From: Aureococcus anophagefferens
Lineage: Eukaryota > Sar > Pelagophyceae > Pelagomonadales > Pelagomonadaceae
Length of the DNA: 64,000 nt
Assembly (NCBI RefSeq): GCF_000186865.1
Contig: NW_008705565.1
Location: 652,440-716,439, forward strand
Reading direction: 5' to 3'
Shown here piece by piece: positions 37,084-46,631 of the stretch. Within the stretch, counting starts at the first letter, position 1, and each line of letters opens with the position of its first letter. Made by a program: the position numbers and the translations under genes. The notes beneath the pieces were generated by a model, which was not told the origin of the DNA, searched no databases, and worked only from the letters and a program-made list of their open reading frames with translations.

Positions 37084-38179
37084 ATGGTCCTCACGACGGA
37101 GTGCTTCGTCGCGCGCTGCGTCACGACGGACGAAGCCGTCGCACCGGATTGCTTCGGCTTCCGCGACGTCGATGTGCCGGAGCTGCCACCGAATGGGCTG
37201 CTCATAAAAACCAAGTTCATCGGCCTGGAGCCCTACATGCGCATCTGGGGCATCGGCCCGCAGGGCTGGGGCTTGGACAACGTCATGGACAGGGTCCCGC
37301 GGGCGAGACGATTTTCGAGAGATTTCGACCGGGAAAACGACGAGAAATTGTCACCGACGCATTTGGTAGGTCCCCGGCGGCAAGGTCGTCGGCGAGGTCG
37401 TCGCCTCCGAGAGCGAGCGCTTCGCCGTCGGCGATCTGGTGAAGACGTCCGCGCAGTGGCGCGCGCCGGTCACCTGGGTCGTCGCCGACGAGAAGACGCT
37501 CGTGGAGAAGCTCGACCCGACGGTGGAGCCGCGCATCTACCTCGGCCTCGCCGGCTCCGGCGGCCGGAGCGCGAAGCTGCCCCTCGAGCGCGTAGCGCGG
37601 CCGTCCGCGGGCCAGGTCGCCGTCGTCACCGCGGCGGCGGGCACCGTGGGCCTCGCCGCGTGCCAGCTCATGAAGCTCGACGGCGTCGACGTCGTCGGGA
37701 CGGCGGGCACGGACGAGAAGAAGCGCCTCATCGAAAGCCTGGGCTGCAAGGCCTTCAACTACAAGACGGAGGCCGCCGCCGACGCGCTGAAGCGCCTCGC
37801 GCCGAAGGGGGTCGACTTTTTGTTCGACAACGTCGCGGGCGCGATCCGAACCGCCGTCGTCGAGGCCATGAACCCCGGCGCGCAGATTCTCACGAGCGGG
37901 CGCATCGCCCAATACGACGCGGCGGGCGGCGCCGCGGGCGGCGACGAGGCGCGCGACGCCGCGATGATCCGGGAGAAGAAGATCGCGGACCACGGCCAGT
38001 TCTACGTCGGGAACTGGGAGAGCGAGTTCGTCCCCTGCACCGAGGCCATCGTCGCGCTCTACAAGGCGGGCAAGCTCGTCTCGAAGGACACGGTCTCCGA
38101 GGGCTTCCGGAGCCTCCCCGACGCGTTCGTGGGCATCTTCCTCGGCCGGAACGTCGGCCGGATGGTCGTCGCGTGCTAA
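37084..38179 (+). CDS. Zinc-independent quinone/alkenal reductase (MDR family)
   Basis: Exons 37084-37293 and 37370-38179 encode 279 residues. The N-terminus (FIGLEPYMRIWGI) matches the LDPYMR motif of NADP-dependent alkenal reductases / PTGR. The Rossmann core reads VAVVTAAAGTVGLAACQLMK, with VVGTAGTDEKKRLIESLGCK, FLFDNVAG and SGRIAQYD. It is shorter than the usual 330-350 residues, with part of the segment before the Rossmann fold reduced (YLGLAGSGGRSAKLPLERVA). Relatives reduce alpha,beta-unsaturated aldehydes or ketones with NADPH, a detoxification role. The intron is an introner with a GT donor and lies just before the conserved GGKVVGEVVAS. Confidence 0.85.
37294..37376 (+). mobile_element. 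Introner-type intron in the reductase gene (76 nt)
   Basis: The intron 37294-37369 starts GTCCCGCGGGCGAGACG and ends CATTTGGTAG; exon 2 then begins GTCCCCGG. The repeated GTCCC at both edges looks like a partly mutated 8-bp target duplication. The body (ATTTTCGAGAGATTTCGACC, GGGAAAACGACGAGAAATTG) matches the OTU-gene intron and the gap-side fragment at 7913-7959. It is the only intron here that clearly uses GT. Confidence 0.75.
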
Positions 38180-38307
38180 AGGGTTAGTTGCCTTCAACGA
38201 GCCCTTCAAGCGACTCGTGTCGCGACGTCGGGCATTCCGGGTCGTCTCACTGCTCAGATAAGCGATCTCACTGCTCAGAGTCCCTGTCGCTGCTCACGTG
38301 CGTGATC

Positions 38308-39756
38308 ATGGTCGCGCCGACTGACAACGACCAGGGCGCGGTGCGGCTCGAAGGGTTGCAGCTCGGCGACGGCCGTCCCTCTGGCAGCGTCGTGCGGTTC
38401 GACAAGAAAAAGTTCTACGGCTGGATCGAGCCGGACGATAAGCGCCTCATCAAGCCGGACGGCGGCGGCGAACACCTCTACGTCCACGGCAGCGACGTCC
38501 GCGAGCCCATCGCCGCCGGCGACCGCGTGCTTTTCGAGATCGGCCGCTTCCGGGGCCGCGACAAGTGCGTCAAGGTCGTCAAGGTCGGGGCGTGCGCTCC
38601 CGCGCCGGCGCCGACGAGGAAGCTGCTGACCAAGGTGAGCTCATTGAAAGATGACGGCACCTTTCGCGCGAAGGTCTTCAAAGCGAATGGCGACAAGAAG
38701 CCAATACTCCATGAGGAATTGCGCCCGATACGTGTAGAGGGCAACTACTTCGACAATCCGCTTCCATGCGAGAAGATCCTCCTCGAGGAGCTCAAGCGCC
38801 GGGGCGCCGCCGCGCTGCCGCCGTCGTTTGAGGGCGACCAGGAGAATATGGCGAAACGTGTCGCGCGTCACCGTTCCGCGAGTCACAGCCGTTACGAGCC
38901 GGACGGGAGCAGTTTTCTCTCGACCGCGCGGCTCCTCCTCGTCGGCGACGTGTTTTCGCTGCGGGCCGTGTGCGCGGCGGCGCGCGCCGCCCGGGGGGAG
39001 GGCGCCTTCCGCCGCGCCGGCCTGCTGACTCGCAAGGCGGCGGCGCTGAGCGACCAACAAGGGGACGCGTTCCACTTCCTGGCCGCGGTGCCCGTCAACG
39101 CGTTGGCTGATCTCCTTCGCGCACAAGTCATCAAAAATAATGCGCCACAACAGAGGCTTCCACCTTGGGCGCAGGACGCCCGCCGCAATATGATCGCTTG
39201 CATCCGTGAGTCTGGTGTCGACCTTGACTTCTCGTTCGATATCGAGCTCCACGGCGGCGCGTTTCCGGGAACTCTCAAGAAGTCAAGTGACCCGGACATC
39301 GAGTTCGTCGATCCGGCGACGGTTCCGAGCGTGCGCTGGCTCCGCGACGCCGGTGACCACGGCCCCGTGCTCGAAGGGTTCTGGACGCGCGACCTGTACG
39401 TGCTCGTCGGCGGCTACGACGACAGCGACCATCCGAAGCAGAAGTATCGGCGCGACCGGTACGAGCTCACCTTTCCCGGCGGCAAGCGCCACCTCGGCGA
39501 ATCTGGCCTGACTTGTGCTCTCCGTGAGGTGCGAGAGGAGACGCTGCTCGCGCTTCAGCCAGAGAACTACCACGCGGACCCGGCGGAGGCGAGCCTGACG
39601 AAGGTGAAGATGCGCTTCAATTACGACTTCGGCCCGTACCACATCGTCGCCTCGGTAGCCGGCGCCAACGGCCACCCCAAGCTCCCAGCCTGGGAGGCCC
39701 CGGCGCCGGTGGCGCACGCGGCCGCGGCCCCGGCGGCCGCGGCGCCTGACCTTTGA
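38308..39756 (+). CDS. Cold-shock-domain / Nudix hydrolase fusion protein
   Basis: 482 residues from the ATG at 38308. Residues about 24-95 are a cold-shock-like RNA-binding domain (GSVVRFDKKKFYGWIEPDDK, then HLYVHGSDVREPIAAGDRVL). A middle region of about 250 residues is helical, with LLLVGDVFSLRAVCAAARAA. Residues about 355-450 form a Nudix-like domain: YELTFPGGKRHLGESG, then LTCALREVREETLLAL. The box fits G-x5-E-x7-R-E-U-x-E-E, with Leu in place of the usual final Gly. Nudix enzymes hydrolyse nucleoside diphosphates linked to another group, such as RNA caps or NDP-sugars. A CSD fusion suggests an RNA-directed role (inference). The C-terminus is Ala/Pro-rich. Some sections use A/T-ending codons more than neighbours. 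Confidence 0.75.
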   Translation: MVAPTDNDQGAVRLEGLQLGDGRPSGSVVRFDKKKFYGWIEPDDKRLIKPDGGGEHLYVHGSDVREPIAAGDRVLFEIGRFRGRDKCVKVVKVGACAPAPAPTRKLLTKVSSLKDDGTFRAKVFKANGDKKPILHEELRPIRVEGNYFDNPLPCEKILLEELKRRGAAALPPSFEGDQENMAKRVARHRSASHSRYEPDGSSFLSTARLLLVGDVFSLRAVCAAARAARGEGAFRRAGLLTRKAAALSDQQGDAFHFLAAVPVNALADLLRAQVIKNNAPQQRLPPWAQDARRNMIACIRESGVDLDFSFDIELHGGAFPGTLKKSSDPDIEFVDPATVPSVRWLRDAGDHGPVLEGFWTRDLYVLVGGYDDSDHPKQKYRRDRYELTFPGGKRHLGESGLTCALREVREETLLALQPENYHADPAEASLTKVKMRFNYDFGPYHIVASVAGANGHPKLPAWEAPAPVAHAAAAPAAAAPDL

Positions 39757-39862
39757 CCTCGTCCCCGCAAGTTCCACCAGATGCCTGGCGGCTGCCGCAA
39801 CATTTGGCGCGAACTTTCGCGACACGAGAACCTGGAGCCGTAGAGTCTAGTCGCGCAGTTAA

Positions 39863-40345
39863 CTAAGAAACGCCGTCCTCGGCCGCCTTCGCGAAGATGG
39901 CCGCCCAGGCGCCCGGCCGCGAACCGGCGAGCGCCGCCGCGACCCGGGCGCGCCGCGCGCGGTCGCCCGTCGGCGGGCCGAGCTTCCCCGGCGGCGGCTT
40001 CNNNNNNNNNNNNNNNNNNNNNNNNNNNNNNNNNNNNNNNNNNNNNNNNNNCGCGACGACGGCGCGGTGCGGCTCGCCCGCGAGCAGGCGCGCCTCGCCG
40101 AGGCGCGCGAGCGCGATGGCCGCCGTCGCCGGCGGCGCCGCGCCGCGCGGCGCGGCCGCGCGCGCGAGATTCCGCGCGGCGCGCCGCGGCGCCGCGGCGC
40201 CGCCGGCGCCCGCGCGCGCGGCCGTGAGCTCCATGAGGCCGAGCTGGAGCGCCGCGCGGGCCTCCAACGTCGGGTTCGGGCCGCCGCGGCGCGCGGCGCG
40301 CGCGAGACCGCGGCCGAGCGCGCGCGACGCCTCGTCGCCGTCGCC
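39863..40345 (-). pseudogene. C-terminal piece of a TPR-like gene, broken at about 40.34 kb
   Basis: On the minus strand a protein-like frame runs from about 40345 to a stop at 39863-39865. It has helical repeat-like segments (EASRALGRGLARAARRGG, LEARAALQLGLMELTAARAG, TAAIALARLGEARLLAGEPH) and ends KLGPPTGDRARRARVAAALA and following, with a 50-N gap inside. The spacing of small and large residues resembles tetratricopeptide repeats. Upstream of about 40345 the same frame turns into low-complexity antisense of the oxidoreductase gene. No start codon or splice site rescues it, so it is a fragment created by rearrangement or misassembly. No function is assigned. Confidence 0.5.
40002..40051. other. 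Assembly gap (50 N)
   Basis: A run of exactly 50 N inside the TPR-like fragment; the round number suggests a placeholder length. Confidence 0.99.
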
Positions 40346-41524
40346 AAGGTGTTGGACGGCAAGGGCGGCCACGTCGTGTTGGCGACGGCCGACGGGGCCG
40401 CGTGCATGGTCCAGGCGCGCGGCGTCGTCGTCTGCTGCAACGACCGCGTCGGCCTGCCGCGCGCCGTCGCCTACGACGGCCAGAAGGACTTCGAGGCCGC
40501 GGGCGGCGTCGTCAAGCGCGGCCTCGCGGACGACTTGGCGGGCTTCGACTTCCGCGGCAAGCACGTCGTCGTCGTCGGCTTCGGCGCCTTCGCGGTCGAG
40601 AACTGCCGCACGGCCCTCGAGCACGGCGCGGCCAAGGTCACGGTCGTCGCGCGCCGCGCGGGCACGGTCTGCCCGAAGATCATCGACTACCTCAACTTCG
40701 TGAAGCCCTTCGACGCCGAGTTCGCGCACGACACGTCGACGAACGTCAAGCAGATGCGCCAGTGGCAGAAGTTGTACGGCCAGTCGGGCGCGGCGCCCCC
40801 GGACGTCTGGCCCCAGAAGATCAAGCACGACGGCCACACCATCTCCGTGAGCGACGTCTGGTGGGTCGCGCACCACCTCGGCAAGCTGAGCACGGCCGTG
40901 CCGCGCACGGTCGCGTCCCTCTCGCCGGGCGCGGCGACGCTCGACGACGGCACGGTGCTCAAGTGCGACGCCGTCATCGCCTGCGTCGGCTTCACGCGGA
41001 ACACGACGCTCTGCGAGAAGCTCACGGGCGTCTCCGAGGTCATGGAGACCAACTACCTCGCGCCGAACCTCATGTACCTCGCGGACGCGGAGATCGACGC
41101 CGACGCCTTCAACTACTTCTTCGGGTCGTCCGTGCTCGAGTACGCCAAGTTCTACGCCAACGTCTTCGCCTTTGGCGTCGCGAACGCCCACGACCCCAAG
41201 CTCGCGGACGACCTCTGGGGCGCCGAGGTGCCCCGCGTGTCCATCCACGACCGCAAGTGGACCCAGTACATCAACGCCGCGCGGCGCCTCATCGGCGCGC
41301 ACCCGGAGGTCCGCGGCTTCGCCGACGCCCAGGTCGCGAAGCGCACGGCCCACCTCTGGGGCTCCTACGCGCCCGCGGAGTACGTCGCCGCGAACAAGCG
41401 CGAGTGGGTCGAGCTCCACACGCGCCTCAACGGCGGCGTCGCCCTGCCCGACGACCAGCTCCTCCCCTACTTCTTCGACGCCGCCGCGTCGTGGTGCGGC
41501 GCCAACCCGCTCCAGACCGAGTAG
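40342..41524 (+). pseudogene. FMO-like FAD/NAD(P) oxidoreductase lacking its N-terminal FAD domain
   Basis: Convincing protein sequence begins near 40342 (LVAVAKVLDGKGGHVVLATA) and ends at a stop at 41522-41524. The first ATG inside it is at about 40407. An NAD(P)-binding fold is clear (KHVVVVGFGAFAVENCRTAL, AAKVTVVARRAGTVCPKI), as is a later VIACVGFTRNTTLCEKL typical of flavin monooxygenases and related reductases. The expected first 120-150 residues with the GxGxxG FAD motif are absent. Upstream, the plus frame becomes Arg-rich while the minus strand encodes a different protein. Relatives oxygenate nitrogen, sulfur or carbonyl substrates. It may be a pseudogene, or intact in the real genome if the contig is misjoined here. 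Confidence 0.55.
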
Positions 41525-41705
41525 GGCCCGCCGAAAGAAGCCCCCGCGCCGCGCCCCCTCGCCGCGAACCCCGAGCCGCCGCCGCGCCCCACGACGACGC
41601 CCGTCGCCGCCTCCTGTCCTCCCCCGCCGCGGCCCCCAAGCGACCCGCGCCGAGCCCGTGCTAAACCACCTGGCTTCGAGTATCTTACTTCGCGCTTCTT
41701 GGTGC

Positions 41706-44584
41706 TCACTTGGCGAGGCACTTCTCCTTCTTCCACTTGCAGGTCTTCCGTTGCTTCTTGCATGCGGACTTTGTGCTAAAAGCACCGCAAAACTCTTCCT
41801 TGACCTGGCAGGTAGGTTGCTTCCACACGCAATTTTTTTTGTTCTTCTTACAGGTTTTTTTGTTCGTCGCCGCGCACGTCCCTTTCTTCCATGCGCAGGA
41901 ACACGTCTGCTTCTTGCACGTCTTCTTGTTGTGTCCCGCGCAGCCGGAGCCTATAACAGAACAACGATCATCGCGGCGACGATCGCGGCGGCGCGCGGCG
42001 CCCTCGAAATATTTGAGCCGTCGCTCGACTCTGAGGTCTCGCCGCCGCTGGCTTTCGTCGTCGTCGTCGGCGTCGGCGCGCCGCCCCCGCCGGACGTGCA
42101 CGCGCCCCCCTGCCAGATCACGCAGTCCGTCGTGTCCGCGAACGCCGCCTTCGCCCACGCGTCCCACAGCCGGTAGCCCTCCGCCGAAAGGTGGAGCTCG
42201 TCGCTCTGGTACAGCGAGTATGGGTTGCCGATAGCCTCGAAAGCAGGATACACGTCGACGAAGACGACGTCGCCGCCGCGCGACTCGGCCATCGATCGCA
42301 GGCTCGCGTCGTAGTCGCGGTACTTCTTGTGCAGCGACTTGGTGTCCGGCTCGGGCTTGCAGCCCCAGACCAGCATCTTCGCGCCCGCGGCGACGACGTC
42401 GTCGGCGATGCCCGCCATGCGCTCCGCTACCTTCGCGGCGGACGTGCCCGAGGCCAGGTCGTTCTCGCCGCATACTATCGAAACCCACTCGGGCTTGAAC
42501 GCGTCGAGCATGTCCGCCAGGTAGTTCTGCGCGTCCTTGCACGTGTAGCCGCCGACGGCGACGTTGACCGAGTTCGCAAAGTGCTCGGTGACCCAGAAGT
42601 CGGCATCGGAATCGCCGATAAAGAGGATGCGTGTGGAGGGCAGCGCCGCCTGCCAGCCGGCCTTGCCGCAGATCGGAGTTGCCTCCTCGTTCGCGCGCCC
42701 GCTCGCGTGGGCGTTGAAGAAGACTGCCTCGTCATTTTCCATGGAGTAGCAGCCCGAGGGCCAGTCCCGGTCGTTCTCCTCCCCCTCCCAGGACCAACCC
42801 CAGATGCCGACGTCTTTCAGCGCCGCGCGGCACGCGGCCGCCGCGCGGAGCTTCTCCGAGCCCCCGGGGCAGGCGTTCGAATCCGCGGAGCCCACGACGA
42901 CGTCGCACGTGAGGCACGCGGGATCGCCGCCGCCGTAGCACGTCGTCGCGCCGCAGGCGAGGGGGCAGTCGTCCTCGCCCGAGACGCCGTCGGCGTTGTC
43001 TTCCGAGCACTGCCGCGGGCTCTCGTACACGAAGTCGCATCCTTTGTTCTGCTTCCACGTGAACGTCTGCGAGTCGACGCACGTGCCGTCGTCGTCCGGC
43101 GTCGGCGGCGTCGGCGTCGGCTTGGCCACGGGCCGTGGCGTCGGCGGCGAGGGCGTGGGCTCGGCCGCGGGCCTCGGCGTCGGCGGCGAAGGCGTGGGCG
43201 CGTCGTCAACGCAGGTCGGGCAGGCGCAGGCCGTCGAGACCGTGGACGCGTCGCAGCCCGTGAAGTCGCAGACGTCCCAGTAGTCGCCGAGGACGGGCCA
43301 GCCGTTATTGTCGAAGGTCATGTACCACGCCGCGAGCTTGCCCGCGCCGCCGTCGGCGAAGTCGTAGTAGTGCGCCGTGAAAACGTGCGTTTCGCCGTAT
43401 TTGAGGACGCCCGGGTGGCCCGGGCCGATGACCTTGGTGGTCTTGGACCCGAGGAGGAAGACGCTGCCGCCGGCGCAGTCGCTCGCCTCGCCGTCGATGT
43501 TGTACGCGCACGTCGCCGACTCCTCGTCGTCCATGGCGTGGCCGTCCTTGTCGACGAAGCCCGACGTCGGCGACCGCGACCGCCCGACGCGGATCTCGTA
43601 ACTCGAGCAGCTCCCGGCGCAGCAGGCGAACCAGTTGACCCACAAGTAGTACCAGCCGTCGTGGTAGTAGACGTAGGGCGCCTCGTTGAAGCCGTCGCTG
43701 CCGCGCGAGAGCACGGGGTACGCCGGGTCGTTCTTGGCCTGCTTGCCCGGCCCGGAGCCGTCGTCGAGCGTCGCGGCCGGAACCACGTGGCCCGTCGCGT
43801 CGAGCCGTACGGAGTGAACGACACCCGAGCCCCAGGTCATGTAGGTCTTCGACCCGTCCGCGCTCTTGTAGATCGCGGGGTCGATGCCGAAGCCGTCGTC
43901 GACGGCGTTGACGTACTGCGCCTCGGTCCGGTAGCGGTAGCCCGACGGGACGCCCTCGCTATCGTACTCCATGTTCGAGCAGTAGACGGGCTTGTCGTCG
44001 TGGGCCCAGACGAGGTCCGGGTCCTCGATGGCGCCTATAGCCACAGACCGCGCGATGCAGGCCTGCGCGGGCGGCTCGTCGGCGCCCGCGGGCGTGAACT
44101 TGGAGACGTAGACCGACGAGTAGAGCGTCCACACGTCCTCCGCGGGCGTCGCGCCGGCCTCGTAGACGACGGCGGGCGCGTCGAAGTCGCCGAGGCCGTC
44201 GCCCTGGAGGCCGCGCATCCACGCGGGCGCGTCCGAGCGCGCGCAGCCGTCGAAGAGCGGCGCCTTCTGCACCCACTTGTTCGAGCCGGGCGCCATGTAC
44301 TTGACGACGATCGACTCCCCGCAGACCCCCTGGCCCGACGCGAAGACCGCGAGGTGCCCGTTCGACGTGGCGACGAGGTGCGTCGGGTCGTGGATGCCCG
44401 CGCAGGCCATGTTCGTGGTGGCGGAGCCGGGCTTCTCGGACGTTTCGGCCTCCGAGGGGTACTTGCTCGGGCACGCCTCGTCCCCGAAGTTCCACGCGGG
44501 GAGGTCCGGCGTGTTCTGTGCGGTCGCGACGACGCCGAGGGCGACGAGGACGAGGGCGAGATGCTTCGATCGATGGCGGCCCAT
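41706..44584 (-). CDS. Secreted GH43-like glycosidase / SGNH esterase with Lys/Cys-rich tail
   Basis: Exons 44584-42019 and 41950-41706 encode 936 residues. A signal peptide (HLALVLVALGVVATAQ) precedes a GH43-like five-blade region: AGIHDPTHLVATSNGHLAVF, DDGFGIDPAIYKSADGSKTY, GFNEAPYVYYHDGWYYLWVN and YEIRVGRSRSPTSGF. A Thr/Pro linker (PTPSPPTPRPAAEPTPSPP) and Cys modules follow, then an SGNH/GDSL hydrolase domain with Ser in ILFIGDSDADFW, SIVCGENDLASG and the D-x-x-H pair in SDELHLSAEGYRLW. The spliced C-terminus is a repeated Lys/Cys/Trp module (CKKNKKNCVWKQPTC, CKKQRKTCKWKKEKC). Without splicing, translation ends in a hydrophobic tail, IVAAMIVVLL. The enzyme probably removes arabinose/xylose units and esters from extracellular polysaccharide (inference). 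Confidence 0.82.
41951..42018 (-). other. GC-AG intron (68 nt) that decides the C-terminus of the GH43/SGNH protein
   Basis: The donor is at GACG/GCTCAAAT and the acceptor at TTCTGTTATAG/GCTCCGGC. Splicing joins SSDG to SGCAGHNKKTCKKQTC in frame. Retaining the intron reads SNISRAPRAAAIVAAMIVVL and stops at the TAG that doubles as the acceptor. GCTC is shared by both edges, a possible remnant of a target duplication. Confidence 0.65.
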
Positions 44585-44818
44585 GTTTGTTCACAATCGA
44601 GCCGAGCGGGCGCAGTGACAAATCGGGTCGGACCTCGACGATCAACCAGCCACGCTCGGAGAAGGAGGCCAATCCGTCAGTGCGCAAAAAATTTATTCAG
44701 GCAAAACTCTGAGAATCGCCGATCGCGAGTTTTATCGCGGCGCGCGGCACGCGTCGCACCTCTAGCCGGCACCGCGACAGCGATGAGCCAGCAGGGAAAA
44801 CGCCCTTCCCCCCCACGG
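44585..44818. other. Intergenic region between the GH43/SGNH and UbiB genes
   Basis: 234 bases, less GC-rich than the surroundings (CGCAAAAAATTTATTCAGGC near 44680). It contains an imperfect hairpin, AAAACTC...GAGTTTT, at about 44703-44733. It should hold the GH43 promoter and the UbiB 3' flank. No gene is seen. Confidence 0.45.
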
Positions 44819-46516
44819 TTACATGATGCCCCGCTTCACGCGCGCGTCGTGGATCTTCTTCAGCCTCCAGGCGACGGGCAGGCACACGCGGCGGAAGAGC
44901 GCGGGCCCGAGCCGCGGCCGCCACCACTTTGTCCTCCGGGGCGCGCCCCGGTCCGACACGAGCCAGCGGTGCGTCGACAGGAGGGGCCGCGCGCCGTCGA
45001 GGACCGAGTAGCCCGGCAGGAGGTCCCCCGCCATGCCGTCGAGGCACAGCGCGTTGATGATGAGCGTCGCGTAGACGGCGGAGATGCGGACGCGGTGCGC
45101 GCGGATGAGCGTCAGCACGCCGCGCACGACCTCGCCGAAGTCGACGCCCGTGCCGTAGCCGCGGCACGACGTCGCGAAGAGCGCCGCGACGTCCGCGTCG
45201 AACGCGCGCTTCGCGTCGTCCGACATCGACGCGTCGTTCGCCGGGTCGAAGCGGCGCACGCACCGCGCGGCCGCCGCCGCGTCCGCCGCGCCGAGCGCTT
45301 CGATGAGGCCCACGAAGGCCTCGCACTCGTCGTCGGACAGCACCGCGACCATGCCCGCGTCGACGACGTTGATGCGCAACGCGCCGCCGCGGTCGTCGAG
45401 CAACAAATTGCCCGGGTGGAGGTCCGCGTGCATGAGCTTGTCCTCCAGCAGCATCTTCAAATAGATGTCCTCGCCGCGGTTCACGAGGTGCGCGCCGTTG
45501 CGCCGCTCCCGCGGCGTGAGGTCGCCGCGGACCTTGGCGTCGCGCGCCAAGCCGTTGACCAGCGTCCCCCGCGCGAACGACTCGACGATGACGCCCGGCG
45601 TCGCCAGCAGGGGCCGCGGGAAGTTGACGTCGTGCCAGCCCCGGAAGTTGCGCTCGAATGCGCGCAGCGCGTCCGCCTCGCGGTCCAGCCGCGACTGCTG
45701 CGCGAGCGACGCGGAGAACTGGTGCACCGTGTCCGATAAACGTAAACCCCGGAGCCCCGGCAGCGCCTCGACGCATTTCGCGCCGAGCACCATCAGCCGC
45801 GAGTCGACGCGCATCTGGAAGGCGACGCGCGGGTGGCGCACCTTGACGGCGACGTCGACGCCGCGGCGCGACGCGCGGTGGACCTGCGCGATGGACCCCG
45901 ACGCGAGCGGCCGCCGCTCGAAGGCCTCGAAGTAGTCCTCGACGCGGCAGCCGACGGCGGCCTCCACGAGGCACCGCGTGTGGCTCCAGCCGTGGCGCGG
46001 CGCGTCGGCCTGGAGGCCGCCGAGCTCCGCGCACAACGCGTCGGGGAAGAGGTCGCTCCGCGTCGCGGACCACTGCGCCCACTTGACGAAGCACGCGCCG
46101 CTCGCGCCGAGGCACGTCGTCAGGAGGCGGTACCAGACGCGCCGGCGGAACGCCGGCACGAGCCAGGCGAGGCCGCAGGTGCCGTAGACGGGCGCGAAGA
46201 CGACGGACAGCCACCAGGCCCGCGCGACGAGGCTGCCGAGCGACGGGCTCAGGCCGCCGGCGAGGTCCTCCGCGGCCATGGCGCTCCGCGCCGCCGCGAG
46301 CCGCCGCGCCTCCCGCTCGACCTCCGCCGCCTCCATGGACCGCCGCCCGAAGCTCAGCAGCGGCGCGACGTTGGACATGCTCGCCGGCGCCTTGGCGCCG
46401 CGGCCGACGGCGCGCGGACCCACCGCGCCCCCGGGCGTCGCCGGCGGCAGGCCCGCCGCGGCGGTTTGGACGAGGAGCAGGCAGAGCATTGCGGTGGCGC
46501 GCTGCGGTCGTGCCAT
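44819..46516 (-). CDS. ABC1/UbiB/ADCK atypical kinase
   Basis: 565 residues from the ATG at 46514-46516 (MARPQRATAMLCLLLVQTAA, signal-like); an ATG at 46543 would add nine residues. UbiB motifs: a KxGQ-like FVKWAQWSATRSDLFPDALC (Trp-Ala in place of the usual Leu-Gly, closest to ADCK2-type proteins), the Ala-rich ATP loop LASGSIAQVHRA, DVAVKVRHPRV, QSRLDREADALRAFERNF, the catalytic loop MHADLHPGNLLLDD and NVVDAGMVAVLSD. UbiB-family kinases support quinone or lipid metabolism in mitochondria and plastids. The N-terminus suggests organelle targeting, but which one is unclear. It is divergent from the YHS gene, with about 115 bp between starts. Confidence 0.88.
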   Translation of the reverse strand: MARPQRATAMLCLLLVQTAAAGLPPATPGGAVGPRAVGRGAKAPASMSNVAPLLSFGRRSMEAAEVEREARRLAAARSAMAAEDLAGGLSPSLGSLVARAWWLSVVFAPVYGTCGLAWLVPAFRRRVWYRLLTTCLGASGACFVKWAQWSATRSDLFPDALCAELGGLQADAPRHGWSHTRCLVEAAVGCRVEDYFEAFERRPLASGSIAQVHRASRRGVDVAVKVRHPRVAFQMRVDSRLMVLGAKCVEALPGLRGLRLSDTVHQFSASLAQQSRLDREADALRAFERNFRGWHDVNFPRPLLATPGVIVESFARGTLVNGLARDAKVRGDLTPRERRNGAHLVNRGEDIYLKMLLEDKLMHADLHPGNLLLDDRGGALRINVVDAGMVAVLSDDECEAFVGLIEALGAADAAAAARCVRRFDPANDASMSDDAKRAFDADVAALFATSCRGYGTGVDFGEVVRGVLTLIRAHRVRISAVYATLIINALCLDGMAGDLLPGYSVLDGARPLLSTHRWLVSDRGAPRRTKWWRPRLGPALFRRVCLPVAWRLKKIHDARVKRGIM

Positions 46517-46631
46517 AGCGGTGCACGAGCTCGCTCTAGCCATAGCTGATGGCTGAGGGCAAGCTGGCTCGATATCGCGATCCGAGTCGGACTGCATGCT
46601 GCACGGCAATTGAAGCCCGATTTTGGGTACG

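Noticed and set aside
44703..44733. Hairpin AAAACTC...GAGTTTT as another transposon end pair or a terminator
   Set aside because: Only seven paired bases, no flanking duplication, and bacterial-type terminators do not apply here.
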